64,000 nt of DNA from Betaproteobacteria bacterium (GCA_016704535.1 JADIZZ010000007.1:1-64000); one strand, 5' to 3'; counted from the stretch's first letter, positions 44,251 through 53,325 are shown. Program-made: numbers and translations. Notes: generated from the letters alone by a model not told the origin.

Positions 44251-46706
44251 TGCGCGAAGACGACACGAGTGATGGAACTTCTCAACCTGAAGTCACCAAC
44301 ACGGTGTTCCTCGCGGCGGCTGCCAAGAACGTTCCGCCTGAAGATTCTCTGTGGCTCGCGCACTTCATCGGTGACCCGGGCAAGGCGAGCGGCAACTGGG
44401 GCGGCCAACCATACAAGCCCGAGCACCACGAGCGCAGAGAAGCAGACGACTCGACATGGGCTCTTCAGAACACTTACTTCGCCGTTTCGTCGATTCGCCC
44501 GGGCGCTGACGGGGTGCTTGCTCGGCGTCTCACTAACATGGGCATCCCTCTTGCTCTGGTTGTGGACGATGCGAAGGTAGAGAACCTGCTGGGCACCCCG
44601 AGCTGGGTGACGCGGACGTCACCAGGCAAGAACCAGATCGGCATCTTCCTCGACATCACAGAGGAGGAGATTCCTGTCTTCATCGAGCTGTCCAGGCGCA
44701 TGTCGAAGGCCGGCATGATGGGCCACGACACCAGCGGCAACAACGCCGTGCGCTACGTGCGGCTGCCGGTGGGCATGAACCTGAAGCCGCGCGACACCGG
44801 GCCGTGCAGGGTCGAGATGCAGGTCTGGAACCCAGAGCAGCGCATGAGCCTGGCCGACGCGGCCGCGGTGTTCGGGTTCGACCTGCCCGAGATCTCGGCA
44901 GACGAGGGGCGGGCCGCGAGGCCGCAGGCGGGCCTCGAAGACGAGCGCCGCGGGGTAGGTGACTCCGAGGGCTCTCGGGGCCACGTGGCCAGGCTTGCCG
45001 GGCTGATACAGGACGTGCTGTCGGGAAACAGCCTGCACGACCCGACCATGCAGCTTTGCGCCAGCCTGGTGGCTCTGGGCACGGTGGGCGGTGGCGTGGT
45101 GAACCACGTGCAGGCGATCATGGACGCCAGCCTGTCGCCGCGGGACGAGCGGTGGCTGGCCAGGTACAAGGACGTGCCGCGGCTGGTGAAGCAGGCCGAG
45201 GAAAAGTTCAGGCGCGAGATCACGCCCGATGCCCCAAAAACTCGAGTTCCGGCGCTGAGCGGCGCGGCTCGTGGGCTGCCCACGGTGGCCGACCTCACCG
45301 ACGAGACGGTGGGTATGGGCCTGATGCTGCCGGTGCGCACCAGGACGCCAGGTGCCCCCGCGGCAGGGGCTGGCGTCCAGCCTGCAGGCGAGGCGCAAGG
45401 GGTTGCGCCTGGGGTTGCGCTTCAAACCCCACCCGAGGCCCTGGGCGAGCCTGCTGTCCTGATGGCGGGCACGTGCGCACCGGCGGCGCCCGCGGCGGTG
45501 CCGTGGGTGCAACCCAGCCAGCCGGTGGTGGTGCAGGTCGAGCCGGCGCGGCCGTACTTCGTGAGCGGCTGGGAGATGGTCAGCAGGAGAAACAGGACCG
45601 AATGGCTGGTGCACAAGTACCTGCAAACGAACTGCCTGTCCCTGTTCTTCGGGCAGTCCGGCTCCGGCAAGAGCTTCGTGGCCTTGGACATCGGCGCATC
45701 GGTGGCTCTCGGGCTAGATTGGCACGGGCGCCCAACAAAGCAGGGCACTGTCATCTATGTCTGCGGAGAGGGCTTCGAAGGGCTGGACAGGCGCCTGACC
45801 GCGTTCTACATGCACCGCAAGATCCCCGAAGCGCAGATGAGGCGGATCCCCTTCTATCGCACCGAGAAGAGAGTCAACATTACCGACCACGCAAAGGTCC
45901 AAGAGTTGGCCGACTACATCGCTGAGACCCAGGCGCTGAACGGCGGCGGGCCGATAGCCCTGGTTCAGATTGACACGTTCAATCGAAATTTCGAGGGCGA
46001 TGAGAACACTCAAGTGGACGTTTCGAAGTTCTTCGACAACGTCAACGAGTTGATCCTGTACAGGTTCAAGTGCCACGTCATGATCGTTCACCACAGTGGC
46101 CACGGGCAAGACCGGGCTCGGGGGTCATCAGTGCTGAGGGCTACTGTCGACCAAGAGTTCCAGGTGAAGTCTGCAGGTCCGGGGATGGTTTCTATTGAGT
46201 GCACAAAGATGAAGGACGGAAGCGAACCAGCGAAGCTAGTGTTTGATATGAAGCCTGTGGACATTATTGAGGACACAGAAGACGAAGACGGAGAGACAAA
46301 CGTCGCTCTGGAGCTTCATGGCGATCCTCTTGATGTGATCGCATGCCAGCCAAAGGACCGCAACAAGCCTGGAGTCACGTACAAGAAGCTCCTCGAACTT
46401 GCACGCAGAAGTCGAGACACAGGAAGCAATGTGTTGGCGGCAGAAGTCAGCCTCTCACCCAGCAAACTTCGGCGCAGCTTCAAGGCTTGCGTTGAGCTCG
46501 GTCTTCTTGTCAAGCGTGATGGCAATAGGCCAAACGAAGCCTACTGGGAAATTTCAGAGTCTGGCCTGGTCAAGTTCACGAAGGCTGGTGACAACCTTGA
46601 CTTGTCAAAAGCTAAGCGCAAGGGCAAGCCTTCTGGTCCGGTGCAAGACATTGACTACAGGAACGCGAAAGACCAGTCAGGGGATGGTGATGAGGGTGGC
46701 GAGTGA
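44247..46706 (+). CDS. Replication protein: RepB-type primase domain fused to RepA-like helicase
   Basis: Large 819-residue Rep protein. The N-terminal quarter resembles the RepB_primase (archaeo-eukaryotic primase-like) domain of mobile elements: NTYFAVSSIRPG, PLALVVDDAK, SWVTRTSPGKNQIGIFLD and GNNAVRYVRLPVG. An Ala/Pro-rich linker (about 365-435) follows. The helicase part is an AAA_25/RepA-type NTPase: Walker A GQSGSGKS at 469-476, Walker B ALVQIDTF at about 571, and MIVHHSGHG with the sensor His. The end looks like a winged helix (EVSLSPSKLRRSFKACVELG). GTG at 44247 or ATG at 44250 may start it. The last 450 bp are lower in GC than the start. Confidence 0.85.
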   Translation: MMREDDTSDGTSQPEVTNTVFLAAAAKNVPPEDSLWLAHFIGDPGKASGNWGGQPYKPEHHERREADDSTWALQNTYFAVSSIRPGADGVLARRLTNMGIPLALVVDDAKVENLLGTPSWVTRTSPGKNQIGIFLDITEEEIPVFIELSRRMSKAGMMGHDTSGNNAVRYVRLPVGMNLKPRDTGPCRVEMQVWNPEQRMSLADAAAVFGFDLPEISADEGRAARPQAGLEDERRGVGDSEGSRGHVARLAGLIQDVLSGNSLHDPTMQLCASLVALGTVGGGVVNHVQAIMDASLSPRDERWLARYKDVPRLVKQAEEKFRREITPDAPKTRVPALSGAARGLPTVADLTDETVGMGLMLPVRTRTPGAPAAGAGVQPAGEAQGVAPGVALQTPPEALGEPAVLMAGTCAPAAPAAVPWVQPSQPVVVQVEPARPYFVSGWEMVSRRNRTEWLVHKYLQTNCLSLFFGQSGSGKSFVALDIGASVALGLDWHGRPTKQGTVIYVCGEGFEGLDRRLTAFYMHRKIPEAQMRRIPFYRTEKRVNITDHAKVQELADYIAETQALNGGGPIALVQIDTFNRNFEGDENTQVDVSKFFDNVNELILYRFKCHVMIVHHSGHGQDRARGSSVLRATVDQEFQVKSAGPGMVSIECTKMKDGSEPAKLVFDMKPVDIIEDTEDEDGETNVALELHGDPLDVIACQPKDRNKPGVTYKKLLELARRSRDTGSNVLAAEVSLSPSKLRRSFKACVELGLLVKRDGNRPNEAYWEISESGLVKFTKAGDNLDLSKAKRKGKPSGPVQDIDYRNAKDQSGDGDEGGE

Positions 46707-46734
46707 TGTTTCAAACGCAAAAAAACGTGGATTT

Positions 46735-46935
46735 AGTGCGTCAAAGGCTTGATTCACTAGGCAGATGTACTTGTGCGTCAATGGTCTGACGCACAAGTGA
46801 TTCACTAAATTTTTGGATTTGGTGTTTTCATAGGTAAAACGGGGTGATTTTTGTGCGTCAGCGGCTTGACGCACAAGGAAATCGGCGGCGTCCTGCTTGT
46901 GCGTCAGTTGTGTGTGTTTCTAAGGAAACACACAC
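46735..46935. other. Repeat array downstream of rep: candidate replication origin or operator cluster
   Basis: The core TTGTGCGTCA recurs. A perfect 11-bp inverted pair with 6-nt loop lies at 46770-46797, a perfect 10-bp pair with 6-nt loop at 46851-46876, a single copy at 46896-46906, and a degenerate pair at 46735-46758. TGATTCACTA is repeated at 46750 and 46798. An AT-rich stretch lies at 46800-46845. A final perfect 11-bp stem with TAAG loop (GTGTGTGTTTC, 46910-46935) closes the array. Iterons plus AT-rich DNA beside a rep gene is the classic layout of an origin. The sequence from 46936 to 47032 holds no gene. Confidence 0.7.
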
Positions 46936-47032
46936 GCGCTGGGAGCAGGTGATGCCGAGCCGGCCGAGGTGGGTGGTTTTGGGGTTGGAAGTGTTGGTTG
47001 TGACTGTTGTTTTAACTTAAGGAGACGGAAAA

Positions 47033-47530
47033 GTGGCAATTCGTTATGAACCCATAAACAGAAAGAAATTTAGGTTCTTGTCTGCTGGGGAGATGTTCAA
47101 GGGTGTGGATTACATTTCCAACTGGGGCCTTGAGGAAGACGAGGACTTTGGAAGCGAAGCCTTCCATCTGCGCTTTGCCTACGTTGGCCGCTTCATGAAC
47201 ACCGAAGTCTTCAGGGAAAAGAGGTGGGAGATCTTGAGCGGTGAGCATCGTCTGTTGTTTGTGTGTCTTGTCCATCTGTGTCCTAATGGCACGTTCCAAT
47301 ACTTGCCTGGAGATTGGAACGGAGTTGACTTCGATGGATGGCAAGATGAGGCAGACAAGCGCCCTGCTTTGGCAGCAGAGTTCGTGAACTTTCTTCGGGA
47401 AAAGATCCCACCCAAAGTGCTGCCGCCAGGTCGCTCTGTCATTCATGACTTCTACCCATGCGAGTCGGACCCAGACAGCTCGACGCTATGGGTCGACACC
47501 AGTCCATGGGCAACCAGACCGCGCTCATAG
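47033..47530 (+). CDS. Hypothetical protein of the integrative element
   Basis: Protein of 165 residues with no recognised family. A GTG start at 47033 follows an AAGGAGACGG Shine-Dalgarno. It is soluble-looking and acidic, rich in aromatic residues (FRFLSAGEMFKGVDYISNWG, FDGWQDEADKRPAL). Codon use is lower in GC than the core genes, as in the 3' part of rep. It lies right after the repeat array. Function unknown. The final 25 residues read like unrelated sequence, so the natural end may have been lost. Confidence 0.6.
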   Translation: MAIRYEPINRKKFRFLSAGEMFKGVDYISNWGLEEDEDFGSEAFHLRFAYVGRFMNTEVFREKRWEILSGEHRLLFVCLVHLCPNGTFQYLPGDWNGVDFDGWQDEADKRPALAAEFVNFLREKIPPKVLPPGRSVIHDFYPCESDPDSSTLWVDTSPWATRPRS

Positions 47531-47792
47531 CACCCACGGGCGCGCCAGGCGGCCCGTGGCTGCGTATTGGGGCCAGGGGTGGCACGTGGGTAGCCTGGAT
47601 GGGGTCCAGAGTCCTTGGCGGGCCAATTTGGCTCAGTGGCTGACGTGATGGATGCCAGTGGGGGCTTACTCGAATCGGCTCGCTAGAAGTCTCGTGCCGC
47701 CTGGACGCCAGGGCAGTAGTCCAGTGTCAGATTCCAACGGGCATCGTCGACCAGCGCCTGCATCCGACGCCGCGATGCCAACTGAGGACCTT

Positions 47793-48410
47793 ATGGACCC
47801 GGCAAATCCACCCGCGACCAGCCCCTCCGCCCGCCGCCGTGCCGAGTGCGATCAGCGCAAACGCGATGCCGGCAAGCTCCGGCTCAACGTCTGGCTGCCC
47901 GCCGAGGCCGTCTCTGCGCTCGATGCGATGGTGGGCGGTCGCATGAAGAGCCGGGATGACGCCCTGAACGCGACGGTGCACCACCTCCACCAGCAGGCCG
48001 CCAACGGTCTCAAGACCGTCGCTGCCCCCGCCTGGGTTGATGGTGTTGCCGGGCGGTCGCCAAACTACGCAGCGGTCGGTCTTCGTCTGCCGGCCGATGT
48101 TGCAGAGGTGCTGCGCCGCGCCGGCGAGGCTGCTGGCCACGGGAGCCTTGCGGAAAGTGCACAAGCAGCGATCGGCTATGTCAGCCGACTGCTCGCGGCG
48201 GGAACCATCAAGTTCACGAGCAGAGAAGCGGTGCGGGGTCCGGCTGACGACGTGATGCATGTGATGCGCGTCGTCGCCGGTGTCTGCTGTATGGCGGGCT
48301 GGGTCGGTTCGGCGGGTGGTTGCACGGGGCCAGCTCCTGCCACTCTTCGGAGGCAGCTTCATGGCAGATCAGCCCCTCGCATCCTCTTCAACGGAATTGA
48401 CCAAGGATGA
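47793..48410 (+). CDS. Possible DNA-binding (ribbon-helix-helix-like) protein
   Basis: Protein of about 205 residues from the ATG at 47793; an upstream in-frame ATG at 47775 is possible. The core ARRRAECDQRKRDAGKLRLNVWLPAEAVSALDAM looks like a basic segment followed by a ribbon-helix-helix strand-helix unit, and VGLRLPADVAEVLRRAGEAAG may be a second such unit. The C-terminal 60 residues after KFTSREA look degenerate. No close family recognised. The 47531-47792 stretch before it has no convincing gene, and 48411-48640 after it has none. Confidence 0.5.
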   Translation: MDPANPPATSPSARRRAECDQRKRDAGKLRLNVWLPAEAVSALDAMVGGRMKSRDDALNATVHHLHQQAANGLKTVAAPAWVDGVAGRSPNYAAVGLRLPADVAEVLRRAGEAAGHGSLAESAQAAIGYVSRLLAAGTIKFTSREAVRGPADDVMHVMRVVAGVCCMAGWVGSAGGCTGPAPATLRRQLHGRSAPRILFNGIDQG

Positions 48411-48640
48411 TTTAGGCATCCTGTGGTGACAGCCCTGGCCTCTTCAGGCTCCAGCCCGTGTCGGGGCGCCTTACACAACACACGCCAATCCAGAAGCCGT
48501 GGTATGCGTTGAGACACGGTGGATCTGGAAATTCCCCCATGAATCAACTGCTTGCATGGCAAGCTCCATGGCGCATGTGATTCAGGCTCGAAAATTGCTT
48601 GCGACGGCGCGCGCTTTTTGAACGTCGCTGGAGAATGCAA

Positions 48641-49441
48641 ATGACCACTCCCAAACTTCGTCGAATGCATGCGTGCCTTGTCCTGACCGCACTTGGGGTC
48701 ACAGCACAAGTCACAGCCGCGCCGATCACTATCGATAGCTCCACTCTCAGCACCGCGGCGTACGCTGGTGCGATTGGCGGTTTCATCGACACCGATGTTG
48801 ACGTTAGTACAGCATTTGGCGCGCGGACACTGTCCTCGGCAGTCGGCGGCAGTTCGGCGACGACCGCCATCAACTGGCAAGACACGGGGTCGGGTGCCCT
48901 GTTCGACTTTGACTTCGCCCATGTGCGAACGGGTACGACGCAGGCGTATGCCTACTCGGGCGATAACGTACTGAGGTTCACGGTAGGACAAAGTGACACG
49001 ACCTACGTGCTGTCCGGTCAGTACGCCATGACGGGAACGGCGAACAACATCTACGCATCCGTCCGGCTTGTTGACGAAACCGCCCAGACCAACCCCTTTT
49101 TCGACATTAGCCGTTCCACCAACTCAGCGGACGAAAGCTTTGTATTGGGCGTAGCAGGGGATGCCGACGACCTCAACGCCACCTTCGGAAACCTTGCAGG
49201 CACCCTGCTGGCCGGGCATTCCTATACTTTCTATTACACCCATTTTGTTGAGGCCCAGCGACCCAACAACGGCGCAACTGCCACGGGGTGCCTGACGCTG
49301 GCCATCGGCGGCGCCACCGGGGGCGATGAATGCGGCATCGGAGGAGGCAGCGTTCCCGAACCCAGCTCGTTCGCGTTGGCTGGGCTGGCGCTGGCACTAG
49401 CAGGCCTAGGCAGTGGTCGACGCCGCGCGACTCCCGTCTAA
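48641..49441 (+). CDS. PEP-CTERM sorted exported protein
   Basis: Protein of 266 residues. The start at the ATG at 48641 follows GGAG; an ATG at 48635 is also possible. An N-terminal signal peptide ends near AQVTAAP. The mature part is beta-rich, Thr/Ser/Gly/Ala-rich. The C-terminus is a textbook PEP-CTERM tripartite signal: VPEPSS, a hydrophobic segment (FALAGLALALAGLG) and RRR. Such proteins are processed by exosortase (EpsH/XrtA) and associated with exopolysaccharide. No exosortase gene is in the window. Function of the body is unknown. Confidence 0.88.
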   Translation: MTTPKLRRMHACLVLTALGVTAQVTAAPITIDSSTLSTAAYAGAIGGFIDTDVDVSTAFGARTLSSAVGGSSATTAINWQDTGSGALFDFDFAHVRTGTTQAYAYSGDNVLRFTVGQSDTTYVLSGQYAMTGTANNIYASVRLVDETAQTNPFFDISRSTNSADESFVLGVAGDADDLNATFGNLAGTLLAGHSYTFYYTHFVEAQRPNNGATATGCLTLAIGGATGGDECGIGGGSVPEPSSFALAGLALALAGLGSGRRRATPV

Positions 49442-49899
49442 GGCAGTCGCTCCGGCCGCCCCGCCCGCGGCTCTTCTGGCCCGGCTGGGCGTTTCACGAA
49501 GTGGCTTTCTCGACTCGAACTCGCTGCGCGCTAGCGGGAATTCGGTTTGCCATCATGGCCGGCCGGCCGGCCGGACGGACGGACGTGCGCGCGTCGCCAT
49601 CCTGCGTCTCCTGTCAGTCGCTGACCACCTCGGTGCGAGCTCGCTAGAACACATCCGTGCTGGCCTTCCACTAATCCAGGCCCTCGATGGCGTGCCTGCT
49701 GGTGTGCCGGCTCGCTCCGGCAGCTTCGGGACGGCGCGACCAAGATGGCGAGTGTCGCCTCAGGGTCTCTTGCCTGCCCACACGAACGACCGCTGACCGG
49801 CACCCGATTCTTGTGGGGCTGATTCTCCGAAACGGCCCTAAGGTGGCCGGCCGCTTTCGCTGCAGTGCCCACGCCCAGGTCGGCGCGCCGATGGGCGGC

Positions 49900-50271
49900 C
49901 GAGGGTTGGCAAGAGCCGGTCGACATTGCCTGCACAACTGCTCACCGCCGAACGCAGCCGTGGACTGTCCACCCGATCGTCAACTGGGGAAGCGCCTCCG
50001 CATGGCGCCGACGAGTGCTGGCCGGTGAGCGCCGCGATGAGTGCCACCAGCTTGGCCCTGGGCCAAGCTCGGTCGCACCAGCTCAAGCCCTCTCTCCTCG
50101 TTCACCCCGTGCACCGCAAACACGCTCTTGGCGAGATCGATACCTACGTACAGAATGGTCGGGGACTTCCCCTTCCGAGTGAGTTGGAGGGGGCGCTCCC
50201 CTTCGTGGCAGTCGTGGCCATCTGCCGTAAGGCAGCTCGCTCGGGACGGGGAAGTCCCTTTCATTCGTTAG
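49900..50271 (-). mobile_element. IS110-family transposase remnant, 5' part, ending at an attC-like site
   Basis: Reading leftward from about 50160, ILYVGIDLAKSVFAVHGVNE and then LVRPS match the N-terminus of IS110-family (DEDD) transposases. A frameshift near 50070 moves the match to RAKLVALIAALTGQH. Nothing recognisable follows, so this is a decayed fragment. The right edge (50238-50271) is a sequence also found at 52856-52888 beside a second remnant. The 49442-49900 stretch has no gene I can support. Confidence 0.7.
50238..50271. repeat. attC-like site A, right part (split by the IS5 element)
   Basis: The 30 or so bp up to GTTAG at 50267-50271 are nearly identical to 52856-52888. Removing the IS5 element and one TTAG restores GTTAGGC (GTTRRRY), the R' box of integron attC sites, continuing at 51603-51609. 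The next ORF starts 14 bp after it. Confidence 0.55.
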
Positions 50272-51602
50272 CAGGCCGTTGAATTACTACCGATGAACGC
50301 GAGTTCCACCATCGCAAGTCGGGACGGCGGTGTCATACAGCCCGCGGGTGCCGCCAGAGCGACCTCAAGCGGCCCATTTCCCGGTCATTCGAGTGCTTGG
50401 AAGGCCCCATTTCGGCCTTCTCTTCGCTCATTGCGCGCACTGCGGGCGCAATTGCGCCAAGGTCCGCAGCCGCGTGAGGTTGTAGGCCGCCATCGTCAGG
50501 GTCAGAAGCTGGTCGACCTTATCCAGTCCCTGCACCATCACCTGACGGATCGGGCCGATGAGCTTGCCCCAGCCGAAGCACTGCTCGATGCGCTTCCTCT
50601 TGCGTTGGCTGACCTCGTAGCCCGGGTGGCGGGTGGTGCGGCCATCGATGGCGCTGCCCCCGTTACGGTTGATGTTCTGCGCGACGTGCGGCGTGACGTT
50701 GATCTCTCGGCAAGCCTTGACGAAGCCCTTGGTGTCGTACGCCTTGTCCGCGCCCACGGTCACGCGCTTGCCTGGCCCTGCGACATCGGCCAGCATCTGC
50801 GCAGCGACGTCGCGCTCGGCCGTGCCGTCTGCGGTGCTGGCCTGTACGTTGACCACCAAGCCATGCCGGTTGTCGGTCAGCACATGGCCCAGGTAGCTGG
50901 GCAGCGCAGGCGCAGCGTTGCTCTTGCGGTACAGCTGCGACTCGGGGTCGCTCGTGGACTCGTGCGTGTCGTTGCTGCGAGGCTCGCCGCGCCAGTCCTC
51001 GGGCGGGCGGCCATCGTCCGATCCGTCCTTGCGTCGCATGCTCTTGTGGCTGGCCCAGGCCTGTATGAGCGTGCCGTCCACGCTGAAGTGCTCGCCGGAG
51101 AGCAGCCCGCGCTTGTTGGCCATCTCCACAGTGGCGTTGAAGAGCTCGGTGACCGCGTCGTGCTCGATGAGTCGATCGCGGTTCTTGCTGAACACCGAGT
51201 GGTTCCACACGGCGTCCTCGATGGCCAGGCCGACGAACCAGCGGAACAGCAGGTTGTATTGGATCTGCTCGACGAGCTGCCGCTCGCTGCGCACGCTGTA
51301 CAGCACCTGCAGCAGCATGGCCCGCATGAGCTTCTCGGGGGCGATGCTCGGGCGGCCGCCCTTGATGTCGGCCTCGTACATGGCCGAGAACTTGGCGTCC
51401 ATCTTGGCCAGTGCATCGTTGACCCAGGTGCGGATCGGGCGCAGCGGGTGGTTGGCCGGGACAAAGTCCTCCAGCTTCACCGTCGTGAACAGGCTCTCGT
51501 TGTAGCTGTCGGCTCCTCGCATCGGCGGCTCACCCCTCGTCGATCAACGTCGCCATGCTCGCTGACGCGACCGGCGGCGTCGATTGGTATTTCAACGGCC
51601 TG
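50272..51602. mobile_element. IS5-group insertion sequence with TTAG target duplication
   Basis: Complete element of 1331 bp. Terminal inverted repeats begin CAGGCCGTTGAA at both ends (50272 onward and, inverted, ending at 51602) and stay similar for about 17 bp. The 4-bp TTAG flanks it on both sides (50268-50271 and 51603-51606), matching the YTAR target of the IS5 group. It holds one transposase gene on the minus strand. The target TTAG lies inside a GTTAGGC motif. Confidence 0.9.
50428..51522 (-). CDS. IS5-family DDE transposase
   Basis: Transposase of 364 residues. The N-terminal DUF772-type part (NHPLRPIRTWVNDALAKMDA, RPSIAPEKLMRAMLLQVLYS) is followed by the catalytic core: first Asp in FSVDGTLIQAWASHKS, second in VTVGADKAYDTKGFV, and Glu in RKRIEQCFGWGK. 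The frame is intact and the ends are clean, so the element may be active. Start at the ATG at 51522. Confidence 0.93.
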   Translation of the reverse strand: MRGADSYNESLFTTVKLEDFVPANHPLRPIRTWVNDALAKMDAKFSAMYEADIKGGRPSIAPEKLMRAMLLQVLYSVRSERQLVEQIQYNLLFRWFVGLAIEDAVWNHSVFSKNRDRLIEHDAVTELFNATVEMANKRGLLSGEHFSVDGTLIQAWASHKSMRRKDGSDDGRPPEDWRGEPRSNDTHESTSDPESQLYRKSNAAPALPSYLGHVLTDNRHGLVVNVQASTADGTAERDVAAQMLADVAGPGKRVTVGADKAYDTKGFVKACREINVTPHVAQNINRNGGSAIDGRTTRHPGYEVSQRKRKRIEQCFGWGKLIGPIRQVMVQGLDKVDQLLTLTMAAYNLTRLRTLAQLRPQCAQ

Positions 51603-51623
51603 TTAGGCCTCACAAACGCACCT

Positions 51624-52583
51624 ATGCGCGCCGCCACACTGCTTTTCTACCTCTTCACAACTGTGGCGGTCGCCCAACCGAACACAACCGTAAAGCAACC
51701 CTCGAAGGTCACAGTTCTTTCTGCCGCAGAGCAGCAGTCCAGTGCCAAAAATGCTCCGCCGTCCAAACTAGTGGCAACGGAAGATTTGCCAGTATCTGTC
51801 ACTATCGTTCGAAGCGCCTCTGAAGCTGCGAGCGCCGCAGAGCGGGATAAGCAAAATGACGAGCGCGATGCAAAAAGTCTCGTAATTCAAGAACGCTCGG
51901 CTGCCGCTACAGAAGAACAAGCTTTGATAGCCAAGTGGTCCATCATGGTGTCAGTTGTGGGAACAGTCCTTCTGCTTTGGAACATTGCTCAAACTCGCAA
52001 GGCAACAATTTCCGCGGCTGACGCAGCAGAAGCGGCTACTGAACAAGTACGGGCAGTTATCAGCATGGAGCGTGCAAGTTTAATCGTAATTGACGTTTCA
52101 CTTCGCGTTGTGCGCACGGGCCTGGAAGGAGAAAAACTGTATCTTCCAGTTGTAACGTACATTAATCATGGACGCTCAGCCGCAATGGTTACCAAGGCAG
52201 GGATTAAAGTCAAAGTTTGCGCAGAATCAGATTTGAAGCCTTTCCCGGAGTATCAAGAGACAGTAGATTGCGATCCTTCAAGCATCGGCAGTTTGTTCCT
52301 AAAGCCAGGTGAAACATTCACCGATCAGCCACTTGGTATGCTGTCGGTGAGCCAAGAGCAGCATGCTACACTTGGAAAAGATGGGCAATTCATTTGGGTT
52401 TGGGGTCACATCGAGTATATTGATCAATTCGATGGCTTGACTGATGCGGGATTTATTGCGTTCCAATACCCGGAGATAAAGGCCGGCGAAAGACTAATTC
52501 AGCCGGCCTCGTTTAGATTCAAAGGCCCTGCCGCATATACATACATAAAGCACGGCCCGGGCAAGCGATCGCAATCCGTCTAG
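51624..52583 (+). CDS. Cassette-type hypothetical membrane-anchored protein
   Basis: Protein of 319 residues; the ATG at 51624 lies 14 bp after the restored GTTAGGC box. A signal-like N-terminus (AATLLFYLFTTVAVAQ) is followed by a polar, Ser/Ala/Glu-rich segment, a membrane helix at about 110-130 (IMVSVVGTVLLLWNIA) and a beta-rich C-terminal domain with SLRVVRTGLEGEKLYLPVV and FIWVWGHIEYIDQFDG. GC content is clearly lower than in the housekeeping genes, which suggests transfer. No named family; proteins of this look are frequent in integron cassettes. Confidence 0.7.
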   Translation: MRAATLLFYLFTTVAVAQPNTTVKQPSKVTVLSAAEQQSSAKNAPPSKLVATEDLPVSVTIVRSASEAASAAERDKQNDERDAKSLVIQERSAAATEEQALIAKWSIMVSVVGTVLLLWNIAQTRKATISAADAAEAATEQVRAVISMERASLIVIDVSLRVVRTGLEGEKLYLPVVTYINHGRSAAMVTKAGIKVKVCAESDLKPFPEYQETVDCDPSSIGSLFLKPGETFTDQPLGMLSVSQEQHATLGKDGQFIWVWGHIEYIDQFDGLTDAGFIAFQYPEIKAGERLIQPASFRFKGPAAYTYIKHGPGKRSQSV

Positions 52584-52777
52584 CAACGCGGTTCGCAAAC
52601 AAGGTTAATCAGCGCAACCTTATTCCCAGTGAGGCCCCTCTACAGGGACTTCCTGCCGCGTCAACAGGTGGTCGTCATCTTCATTGCCTTGCTGATCGCA
52701 CCGATCTTGCGCTCACCTTGAAGCTGCAACGCCACAGAGAACAGACTGCACATCTGCAGGCGGCCTTCTTGCATTCG

Positions 52778-52890
52778 TTCCTCCATGCACCGAAAACACA
52801 CTCTTAGCGAGATCAATTTCTACGCACAGAATGGCCGTTCGCCGCAATGCGGCTAGCTCGGGACGGGGAAGTCCCTTTCATTCGTTAGGC
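52778..52890. mobile_element. Second IS110 5'-end remnant next to attC-like site B
   Basis: On the minus strand the segment at about 52782-52832 encodes IDLAKSVFSVHG, the same IS110 transposase start as at 50.1 kb but more decayed. About 20 bp further right, 52856-52888 repeats the 33-bp sequence seen at 50238-50271, ending in GTTAGGC at 52884-52890. The stretch 52584-52777 holds no gene. Confidence 0.6.
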
Positions 52891-52920
52891 AACACGACCA
52901 ACCCTATCCGACTTCTCATC

Positions 52921-53325
52921 ATGAGACTCCACTCCCTGACGTTCTTCTCCGTAGTAGTGTCATGCCAGCCCGCCTTCGCAACGCCGCTGGAGGATAGGTT
53001 GATGGACTATCTCGTGGCGATAGAAGGAATCAAGATGATCAAGTCGGATGCGGACTGTTCATACGCAGCGCGGCGCGTCAGGCACCCAGAACCACCCTAC
53101 AGGGAACTCCTCGAACGGCTTCCGAGTCAGTCCCGGCGCGAGCTTGAGACTTTTATGCGGTCGCCTGAGTGGACTGAGAAACTACGGGCACTAAACCAAG
53201 GCTCCAGGCAAGCGGCTAAGGCACTTGCGGAAGCCAACGATGCAAAGACTGCTTGCGGAGTTTGGGTAGGCTTTGCAGTAACTGCACTAAACTCTGCGCG
53301 TCGCAACTTCGACCTAGCGAAATGA
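52921..53325 (+). CDS. Cassette-type small exported hypothetical protein
   Basis: Protein of 134 residues; the ATG at 52921 is 30 bp after the GTTAGGC box at 52884. A signal peptide (RLHSLTFFSVVVSCQPAFA) precedes a soluble helical body with two Cys (DADCSYAARRVRHPEPP and DAKTACGVWVG) that may form a disulphide. No family recognised. Same strand and low GC like the neighbouring cassette ORFs. The 53326-53475 stretch shows no gene and no clear attC. Confidence 0.65.
   Translation: MRLHSLTFFSVVVSCQPAFATPLEDRLMDYLVAIEGIKMIKSDADCSYAARRVRHPEPPYRELLERLPSQSRRELETFMRSPEWTEKLRALNQGSRQAAKALAEANDAKTACGVWVGFAVTALNSARRNFDLAK

Noticed and set aside
47458..47643. Small Gly/Trp-rich ORF overlapping the end of the 47033 gene
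   Set aside because: No Shine-Dalgarno sequence and no recognisable family; too short to support.
48359..48991. 210-codon minus-strand ORF over the PEP-CTERM gene start
   Set aside because: Shadow of the PEP-CTERM gene and its upstream region.
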